From contig URCT01000077.1 of NCBI GenBank assembly GCA_900546385.1, forward strand, positions 1-12,715: a DNA stretch of 12,715 bases, in the 5' to 3' direction. The translations under genes were made by a program, and so were the position numbers. The notes below the pieces were generated by a model, which was not told the DNA's origin, ran no database searches, and saw only the letters and a program-made list of their open reading frames with translations. Shown in pieces: positions 8,004-12,715 of the stretch (positions are counted from its first letter, which is position 1; each line of letters starts with the position of its first letter). Source of the stretch: an uncultured Eubacteriales bacterium. Its GTDB lineage: Bacteria; Bacillota; Clostridia; Oscillospirales; CAG-382.

Positions 8004-9281
8004 TTAATTCTCCTTTTTGCCGATGGCGGCGAGTGCTTTCGCGCCGATATCCGTGCGATAGTAAGCGTTTTCAAAGGTGATATGCGGCACAATCTCGTAG
8101 GCGGCTTTGACGGCGTTTTCCAATGTGTCTGCCGTCGCCGTCACGCCCAAAACGCGTCCGCCGGCTGTTACCAAGCTGCCGTCTGCAATTTTTGCACCGG
8201 CCACATACACGTTGTTTTTGTATGTATCCGGCAGTGTGATCGGAAAGCCCGATGCATATTTCTGCGGATAGCCGCTTGACGCTTCAATGACACAGCACGC
8301 CGCGCCGTCCGAGAATTCGACGTTCGTTTTGTCCAGCGTTCCGTCGGTTGTCGCACGCATGACCGTGTATAGGTCGCTTTTTAACAGCGGCAGAACGACT
8401 TGCGTTTCGGGATCGCCGAACCGACAGTTGTATTCGATGACCTTTGGGCCGTTTTCGGTCAACATCAGCCCGAAATATAAGCAGCCCTTAAAGGTTCTTC
8501 CCTCGGCGTTCATGGCGTGAATAGTCGGCAGAAAGATTTTTTCCATGCATTCGTCCGCAACCGCTTTTGTGTAGTACGGATTGGGCGCGACCGTTCCCAT
8601 GCCGCCGGTGTTTAAGCCTTTGTCGCCGTCAAGCGCACGCTTGTGATCCATGGAGGAAACCATCGGAACAAGCGTTTTTCCGTCGGTAAAGGATAAAACC
8701 GAAACCTCCGGGCCGGTCAAGAACTCTTCGATAACGACGCTTGCGCCGCTTTCGCCGAACACCTTGTCCTTCATCATGGAAATCACGGCGTTTTTGGCTT
8801 CTTCGCGTGTCGACGCGATGATAACGCCCTTGCCGAGTGCCAGCCCGTCCGCCTTGACGACCGTCGGAATCGGCGCGGTGTCAAGATACGCAAGCGCCGC
8901 GTCAAGGTCGGTGAAAACCTCATAAGCGGCGGTCGGAATGCCGTATTTTTTCATTAAGTTCTTGGAGAAAACCTTGCTGCCTTCAATAATGGCTGCCTTC
9001 TTATTCGGCCCAAACGCCAGAATGCCGCGCTCCTCAAGCGCGTCTACCGCGCCGAGCACTAACGGATCGTCCGGTGCAACCACGGCATAATCCACCGCAT
9101 GACTTACGGCAAAATCGCAGATTTTATCGATTTCCTTTGCACCGATAGCGACGCATTCGGCATCGTCTTTCATGCCGCCGTTGCCGGGCAGAGCGTAGAT
9201 TTTTGTGATAGCGGGATTTTCTTTTAATTTTTTGATAATGGCGTGTTCTCTGCCGCCGCCACCGACGACTAAGAGCTTCAT
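8004..9281 (-). CDS. purD: Phosphoribosylamine--glycine ligase (GAR synthetase)
   Basis: A 425-residue ATP-grasp enzyme performing step 2 of purine synthesis: 5-phosphoribosylamine plus glycine plus ATP to GAR. The N-domain has GGGGREH (7-13). The ATP-grasp region has GPNKKAA (91-97) and EGSK (100-103), with VVKADGLALGKGV (141-153), and the metal/phosphate-binding segment NCRFGDPE is at 285-292. I chose ATG 9281, which has AAGGAG ten bases upstream. An in-frame TTG at 9287 would add two residues but is only four bases from that site. The last codons (Lys-Glu-Asn, stop) also encode the purL ribosome binding site. A 79-base gap with hairpins and a repeated leader precedes the gene. Confidence 0.97.
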   Translation of the reverse strand: MKLLVVGGGGREHAIIKKLKENPAITKIYALPGNGGMKDDAECVAIGAKEIDKICDFAVSHAVDYAVVAPDDPLVLGAVDALEERGILAFGPNKKAAIIEGSKVFSKNLMKKYGIPTAAYEVFTDLDAALAYLDTAPIPTVVKADGLALGKGVIIASTREEAKNAVISMMKDKVFGESGASVVIEEFLTGPEVSVLSFTDGKTLVPMVSSMDHKRALDGDKGLNTGGMGTVAPNPYYTKAVADECMEKIFLPTIHAMNAEGRTFKGCLYFGLMLTENGPKVIEYNCRFGDPETQVVLPLLKSDLYTVMRATTDGTLDKTNVEFSDGAACCVIEASSGYPQKYASGFPITLPDTYKNNVYVAGAKIADGSLVTAGGRVLGVTATADTLENAVKAAYEIVPHITFENAYYRTDIGAKALAAIGKKEN

Positions 9282-9290
9282 ATACAAAAC

Positions 9291-9313
9291 ACTCCTTTTT
9301 TATACCGGTTAAC
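9291..9313 (-). repeat. Leader repeat copy 1, upstream of purD
   Basis: On the minus strand this reads GTTAACCGGTAT followed by AAAAAAGGAGT. It matches the purO leader (11303-11327) at 21 of 23 positions if a 2-base gap is allowed. It ends in the ribosome binding site and contains the palindrome CGGTTAACCG (plus 9306-9315). Part of the match is the ordinary A-rich AAGGAG context, while the GTWAACCGGTA half is not explained by ribosome binding. Confidence 0.5.
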
Positions 9314-9321
9314 CGCAAGCG

Positions 9322-9347
9322 GCGCGTCGCATTTTTCTGCGGCGCGC
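9322..9347. other. GC-rich intercistronic hairpin between AICAR transformylase gene and purD
   Basis: GCGCGTCGCA (9322-9331) and TGCGGCGCGC (9338-9347) can pair across a 6-base loop. Plus-strand RNA would have ten pairs with one G-U wobble, while operon-strand RNA has a single A-C mismatch (5 + 4 pairs). The 8-mer GCGGCGCG also occurs as a direct repeat at 9319-9326 and 9339-9346. No T-tract follows on the operon strand, so it is more likely a processing or stability element than a terminator. It occupies much of the 79-base gap. Confidence 0.5.
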
Positions 9348-9360
9348 TTTTGCGATGAAT

Positions 9361-10545
9361 TTAGTGATGGAACAAACGCATACCGGTGAATGCCATGACC
9401 ATGCCGTACTTGTTGCAGGCGTCAATGACCGCGTCGTCGCGAATCGAGCCGCCCGGCTCGGCAATGTAGCTGACACCGCTGCTATGCGCACGCTCGATGT
9501 TGTCGGAAAACGGGAAAAACGCGTCCGAACCGAGTGAAACGCCGGTGATCGTTTTGAGATAGTCTTTGGCTTCTTTGTCCGTAAGCGGCTCGGGACGGCG
9601 CGAAAAATAACGCTGCCAAACGCCGTCGGCGCAGACATCCTCTTCGTTTTTGTTGATGTAGCCGTCGATGGCGTTGTCGCGGTCGGCGCGTCCGAGCGTG
9701 TCGAGAAAGGGCAGGGAAAGCACCTTTTCGTGCTGCCGCAATTGCCATGTGTCGGCTTTGGTTCCGGCAAGTCTGGTGCAGTGAATGCGCGACTGCTGGC
9801 CTGCACCCACGCCGATGGCTTGTCCGTCATAGGCAAAGCAGACCGAATTGGATTGCGTGTATTTGAGGGTAATCAGCGAGATAATTAAATCGCGCACCGC
9901 ATTTTCGGGAAGATTTTTGTTTTCGGTCACAAGGTTCGAAAGCAGCGCACGGTCGATCTTGAAGTTGTTGCGGCCTTGCTCAAACGTAATGCCGAACACC
10001 TGCTTGCGTTCGGTTTCTTCGGGTACATAGCCGGGATCGATTTTGACGATGTTGTACGCGCCCTTGCGCTTGCTTTTTAAGAGTTCGAGTGCTTTCGGCG
10101 TAAAGCCCGGCGCGATAACGCCGTCGGATACCTCGCGCTTGATGAGGAGCGCCGTCGTTTCGTCGCAAACGTCGCTGAGCGCGATCCAGTCGCCGAACGA
10201 ACACATACGGTCGGTGCCTCGGGCTCTTGCAAAGGCCATGGCAAGCGGCGAATCGTTCACACCGTCGATGTCATCGACAAAGCAAGCCTTTTGCAGCGAC
10301 GGCGAAAGCGGAAGCCCGACGGCCGCCGAGGTGGGACTGACGTGCTTGAACGAGGTCGCACAGGCAAGGCCGGTCGCTTCCTTTAATTCCTTTACCAACT
10401 GCCATGAGTTGAACGCGTCAAGAAAGTTGATATAGCCCGGACGTCCCGAAAGGATCTCGATCGGAAGCTCGCTTCCGTCAGCCATATAAATGCGCGCCGG
10501 TTTTTGGTTGGGGTTGCAGCCGTATTTGAGTTCAAATTCTTTCAT
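9361..10545 (-). CDS. purH: AICAR transformylase, stand-alone (C-terminal PurH domain only)
   Basis: A 394-residue enzyme transferring the formyl group of 10-formyl-tetrahydrofolate to AICAR, giving FAICAR (step 9). It corresponds to only the transformylase part of the usual bifunctional PurH of about 500-530 residues. The N-terminal IMP cyclohydrolase domain of about 200 residues is absent: the protein opens directly with KYGCNPNQKPA. The catalytic Lys-His pair is K67-H68 in SFKHVSP. Other marks are GSDAFFPFSDNIERA and the C-terminal FTGMRLFHH. The missing cyclohydrolase step is supplied by the unrelated PurO-type gene immediately upstream, 32 bases away. The ATG at 10545 has AAGGA eight bases before it. 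Single-domain forms of this enzyme are known in clostridia, so this is not a truncation. Confidence 0.93.
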   Translation of the reverse strand: MKEFELKYGCNPNQKPARIYMADGSELPIEILSGRPGYINFLDAFNSWQLVKELKEATGLACATSFKHVSPTSAAVGLPLSPSLQKACFVDDIDGVNDSPLAMAFARARGTDRMCSFGDWIALSDVCDETTALLIKREVSDGVIAPGFTPKALELLKSKRKGAYNIVKIDPGYVPEETERKQVFGITFEQGRNNFKIDRALLSNLVTENKNLPENAVRDLIISLITLKYTQSNSVCFAYDGQAIGVGAGQQSRIHCTRLAGTKADTWQLRQHEKVLSLPFLDTLGRADRDNAIDGYINKNEEDVCADGVWQRYFSRRPEPLTDKEAKDYLKTITGVSLGSDAFFPFSDNIERAHSSGVSYIAEPGGSIRDDAVIDACNKYGMVMAFTGMRLFHH

Positions 10546-10577
10546 CGTTGCATTCCTTTCTGATGTTGCCGCGCATT

Positions 10578-11297
10578 TTACGCGAAACGGTTGATAAGAC
10601 GGTATTTTTCTTTGCCGGTGGCAAGATCGGTGTAGCGGACATAGAGTGAAATTTTATTGTTTGCGTCAAGATGCTCCCAAATGTCGGTCGTAAAGCTTTC
10701 GATGTCGTCGGGAATGCGCACACGCTCCGGTTCGCCCTGAAAGGTCGGCAGCGGCTCGCCGTCGGTCACATAGGTGTGAAGAAAATGGCCGAGTCCCTTT
10801 TTTGCCGGATAGGAAAACGTATAACGCGCACAGTCCGAACCCTGCTTGTCGATGCTCTTCAAAATGCTCATTTCATAGGTGAACGAGCCGTTTGCAAAGG
10901 TGAGCATACTGCTGATACGCGGTGTGAAATTCGGTTCATCCGGCTCAAAGGAACGCGTTTCGAGAGCCGCTTTGAAATCCTTGCCGTCTTTGATAAAGTC
11001 ATAGATCGTGTCGGTTTGGTCGCCGTTGGTCACGATGAGTTTGTTTTCATAGGATCGGATGGCCGCATAAATGATGAGCGACGGGTCCTTGACCTTGGTC
11101 TTGTCATAAGGCTCGGTAAAAAGCGCACCGTCCTTTAAGGTGAAAACGCGGTTGCGGCTGTTGGCGCTTCTGCCCATAATAAAGTAGGCGATGACGGCAT
11201 TCCGGCCGTTTTCGGAAAGGCCGGTGACAATGCCGCGTCCGACATAGGGATTCCCGGCAATGCGTTCACCGATGGTTTTGCTGTCGTAGATGTTCAT
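10578..11297 (-). CDS. purO: IMP cyclohydrolase, PurO-like
   Basis: A 239-residue protein resembling the PurO family, first described in archaea, which closes the FAICAR ring to IMP (step 10). Supporting blocks are NPYVGRGIV (16-24), MGRSANSRNRVF (41-52) and VTNGDQTD (89-96), in the order expected for this family. It is unrelated in sequence to the cyclohydrolase domain of bacterial PurH. Context is strong: the next gene encodes exactly the transformylase domain that lacks a cyclohydrolase partner. The ATG at 11297 has AAAGGAG six to seven bases upstream. A 52-base gap with an imperfect palindrome separates it from purN. The protein is cytosolic, with no membrane segment. The family call rests on remembered motifs plus context, not on a search. 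Confidence 0.9.
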   Translation of the reverse strand: MNIYDSKTIGERIAGNPYVGRGIVTGLSENGRNAVIAYFIMGRSANSRNRVFTLKDGALFTEPYDKTKVKDPSLIIYAAIRSYENKLIVTNGDQTDTIYDFIKDGKDFKAALETRSFEPDEPNFTPRISSMLTFANGSFTYEMSILKSIDKQGSDCARYTFSYPAKKGLGHFLHTYVTDGEPLPTFQGEPERVRIPDDIESFTTDIWEHLDANNKISLYVRYTDLATGKEKYRLINRFA

Positions 11298-11302
11298 GGC
11301 TT

Positions 11303-11327
11303 ACTCCTTTTTTGTGTACCGGTTTAC
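11303..11327 (-). repeat. Leader repeat copy 2, upstream of purO
   Basis: On the minus strand this reads GTAAACCGGTACAC followed by AAAAAAGGAGT, ending in the purO ribosome binding site. It aligns with the purD leader at 9291-9313 with one substitution in the GTWAACCGGTA half and a small length difference before the A-tract. The other gene starts in the operon (fhs, purL, AICAR transformylase, purN, FNT) lack it. Confidence 0.5.
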
Positions 11328-11349
11328 TGTATTTGATGCACCGGTATAC
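11314..11349. other. Imperfect palindrome filling the purN-purO gap
   Basis: GTGTACCGGT (11314-11323) and ACCGGTATAC (11340-11349) are inverted copies of each other apart from one position, with a 16-base spacer. The right arm ends exactly at the purN stop codon. It could form a hairpin in RNA or be a dyad operator built on ACCGGT, which is itself a 6-base palindrome. No T-tract follows on the operon strand. Confidence 0.5.
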
Positions 11350-11961
11350 TTATTTCTGGCGCATATCGGCACAGACCTTTTGTACTGCTGCCGGGAGAAG
11401 GATCCATTCTGCCTCCTCCATCACGCGCTTCTGTAAAATTTCCGGCGTGTCGCCGTCCTGTATTTCGACGGCTTTCTGCAGGATGATTTCGCCGCCGTCG
11501 GGAATTTCGTTGACAAAATGCACTGTCGCGCCGGTTACCTTGACACCGTAAGCAAGCGCGGCTTCATGCACGTGCAACCCGTAAAAGCCCTCTCCGCAAA
11601 ATGACGGAATAAGCGACGGATGCACATTGAGAATGCGCCGCGGATACGCCGCGGTAAAGCTCTCGCTTAAAATGCACATAAAGCCCGCAAGCACGATAAG
11701 CCCGATGCCGTTTTCGTCTAAAACCGCACGAATTTTGGCTTCAAACGCCTCCCGTGTGCCGCATTCCTTTTTCTGCACGACCGCAGTCGGAATCCCGGCG
11801 GCCTTGGCACGCGTAAGCGCATAGGCGTCGGGCTTGTTCGATACGACGAGCGACAGAACGCCGTCTGTGATCTTCCCGGCCTTTTGCGCGTCGATAAGGG
11901 CTTGCAGGTTTGTGCCGCCGCCCGAAACAAGAACGGCGATCTTGATGGGATTTTGGCTCAT
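11350..11961 (-). CDS. purN: Phosphoribosylglycinamide formyltransferase
   Basis: A 203-residue enzyme performing step 3 of purine synthesis, transferring the formyl group of 10-formyl-tetrahydrofolate to GAR. The start has the phosphoribosyl-binding loop VLVSGGGTNLQA (10-21). The catalytic residues expected from E. coli PurN are present: N112 and H114 in LNVHPSLIP, and D155 in EIPDGGEII. LAGFMCILS (91-99) is the folate-side block. The segment FCGEGFYGLHVHEA carries the short insertion usual in clostridial members. The ATG overlaps the FNT stop codon by 4 bases, and its AAGGAG site lies inside the last FNT codons, so translation of the two is coupled. No ATP-dependent PurT is seen, so both formylations appear folate-dependent. 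Confidence 0.97.
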   Translation of the reverse strand: MSQNPIKIAVLVSGGGTNLQALIDAQKAGKITDGVLSLVVSNKPDAYALTRAKAAGIPTAVVQKKECGTREAFEAKIRAVLDENGIGLIVLAGFMCILSESFTAAYPRRILNVHPSLIPSFCGEGFYGLHVHEAALAYGVKVTGATVHFVNEIPDGGEIILQKAVEIQDGDTPEILQKRVMEEAEWILLPAAVQKVCADMRQK

Positions 11962-12581
11962 TTGGCTTCTCCTTGTGTGTGTTTGTGCGGTTCGGCAAGC
12001 CGGGATAAAACGGGAAATAACAGACCGCCGACCGAGTTTCCGAGAACGATTAACATCAGATAACCGGCCGCCGTGAACGAATAGCGTCCTGCCGCAAAGA
12101 AGTAGAATAAATCGGCAATCGAGTGTTCAAATCCGGCAAGAATAAAGACCGGTACACAGAAAAGAATGCCGATAAACGCGTTTTTTTCGCGGTAAACCGA
12201 AACGGCAAGATACATCAAAATGCCGCAGAACACGGCGCGGATGAGCGCGGACGGCACGCTTTGCGCAAGCTTTGCTTCACATAACGCCGCCGCTTTTTCA
12301 TACAGCGCACTTTGCGAAAAACGGATGGCGTTTCCGGCCGCAAATGTGCCGATAAGATTTCCGAGAAAGCAAAAGGCAAGGTTCTTCACATCGCCTGCAC
12401 GGTGCGAAAAGGCAAGATAGCCCACTTTTCCGGTGTATAACGAATAGCCTTTGGCGCAAATGCAGATGAGCGCCACCGAAAACAGCACCGCACCGATTAC
12501 ACGGTTTTCGCTTGCCAAAAAGGCCGCTCCGCCGATACCGATGAGCATTCCGGCGCAAATGCCGTAAAACAGATCCTTCAT
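11958..12581 (-). CDS. Short formate/nitrite transporter (FNT) family channel in the purine operon
   Basis: A 207-residue membrane protein of the FNT family, which forms pentameric channels for formate and related small anions. Six hydrophobic segments can be followed (about 5-24, 27-47, 66-84, 112-130, 134-163, 170-192). The second segment leads into YSLYTGKV (46-53), matching the omega-loop region of FocA with T50 at the gating Thr. AGFEHSIADLF (149-159) is the hallmark motif, with H153 at the central pore His. GNLIG (74-78) and GNSVGG (181-186) match the repeated Gly-Asn motifs. At about 207 residues it is shorter than FocA (about 285), with trimmed termini and loops but no lost helix. It starts 2 bases after purM with no clear ribosome binding site, so it probably relies on coupling, and it overlaps purN by 4 bases. 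Formate as substrate is inferred from fhs and purN in the same operon. Confidence 0.9.
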   Translation of the reverse strand: MKDLFYGICAGMLIGIGGAAFLASENRVIGAVLFSVALICICAKGYSLYTGKVGYLAFSHRAGDVKNLAFCFLGNLIGTFAAGNAIRFSQSALYEKAAALCEAKLAQSVPSALIRAVFCGILMYLAVSVYREKNAFIGILFCVPVFILAGFEHSIADLFYFFAAGRYSFTAAGYLMLIVLGNSVGGLLFPVLSRLAEPHKHTQGEAK

Positions 12582-12583
12582 CG

Positions 12584-12715
12584 TTAACTGCGAATGACGA
12601 TTTTTTCGTCGGCGCGAACGATTTTTCCGAGGATATACGCATCTTCACCGGCACTTTTCAGCACGTCAAGTGCCGTGTCCGCCTGCTCCTTCGGAACGAC
12701 CACGCTCATGCCAAC
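12584..12715 (-). CDS. purM: Phosphoribosylformylglycinamidine cyclo-ligase, 3' end
   Basis: The last 43 residues and TAA stop of a gene that enters from the right edge. The fragment begins VGMSVVVPKE and continues through LKSAGEDAYILGKIV to IVIRS. This matches the C-terminal end of PurM (AIR synthetase), where a Gly-Met-hydrophobic strand is followed by a helix and then an AxxIGxI-type strand. PurM makes AIR from FGAM with ATP, step 5 of the pathway. Only 2 bases separate its stop from the FNT start. The identification rests on a short fragment but fits the operon. Confidence 0.85.
   Translation of the reverse strand, partial: VGMSVVVPKEQADTALDVLKSAGEDAYILGKIVRADEKIVIRS

Noticed and set aside
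7686..8279. Plus-strand 197-codon open frame opposite the purD/purL junction
   Set aside because: Antisense to both genes and without a ribosome binding site or recognisable domain.
9282..9287. TTG start for purD two codons upstream of the ATG
   Set aside because: It would leave only 4 bases between AAGGAG and the start, while the ATG at 9281 has 10 bases and opens directly on the family's conserved first strand.
9322..9351. Hairpin with TTTT read as an intrinsic terminator
   Set aside because: The T-run follows the stem only on the plus strand, where no gene ends. On the operon strand there is no T-tract and transcription must continue into purD.
9361..10545. Truncated purH pseudogene
   Set aside because: The protein starts cleanly at the transformylase domain with its own ribosome binding site, keeps the Lys-His pair and the C-terminus, and a separate cyclohydrolase gene is adjacent.
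10546..10580. Possible hairpin CGCG-N7-CGCG at the purO stop and following gap
   Set aside because: Only four pairs with a self-complementary 4-mer; easily due to chance.
11958..12581. Truncated or decayed FNT gene because of its short length
   Set aside because: All six membrane segments and both signature motifs (T50 region and H153 region) are present. Only termini and loops are short.
12582..12715. Purine riboswitch or PurR-type box for the operon
   Set aside because: The start of the operon is outside the window; the right edge is still inside purM coding sequence, so nothing can be said about the main control region.

Overview
The window reads as chromosomal DNA of an anaerobic Firmicute of class Clostridia, of moderate G+C (judged by eye). 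The signs are a single-chain PurL of the type found in clostridia, a formate--tetrahydrofolate ligase, a purine pathway whose last two steps are on separate proteins rather than a fused PurH, a two-cluster ferredoxin-like protein of a kind common in anaerobes, and strong AAGGAG ribosome binding sites. I see no mobile element, tRNA, rRNA or CRISPR array, and no gap between genes longer than about 140 bases.

Region 1 (1-2590) is a regulatory locus. A ferredoxin-like Fe-S protein of unknown function (minus strand) is divergent from a two-gene plus-strand unit encoding a Crp/Fnr-family regulator and, 4 bases later, an AraC-family regulator. The 137-base divergent gap holds a near-consensus plus-strand promoter, a weaker minus-strand promoter candidate, and a perfect 7-6-7 inverted repeat with Crp-like geometry. 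That repeat is centred at about -41.5 from the inferred Fe-S gene start and about +16 from the inferred regulator start. This predicts activation of the Fe-S gene and autorepression of the regulator. A perfect 13-bp hairpin with A and T tracts at 2552-2588 is a shared bidirectional terminator between the convergent units.

Region 2 (2605-12715, all minus strand) is most of a de novo purine operon. In transcription order it is purM (3' end only), a short formate/nitrite transporter (FNT), purN, a PurO-type IMP cyclohydrolase, a stand-alone AICAR transformylase, purD, purL and fhs. Most junctions are tight (2-nt gap, 4-nt overlap, 3-nt gap, 11-nt gap). The operon promoter and the earlier genes (purF, purE, purC expected) lie beyond the right edge.

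The striking feature is a complete formate-to-purine route in one transcript. FNT can move formate across the membrane, Fhs converts formate to 10-formyl-tetrahydrofolate, and PurN and AICAR transformylase are the two purine enzymes that consume it. The FNT gene sits between purM and purN and overlaps purN by 4 bases. Two gaps within the operon (before purO and before purD) carry a shared AACCGGTA-containing leader just upstream of the ribosome binding site, plus palindromic or hairpin sequence not explained by coding.
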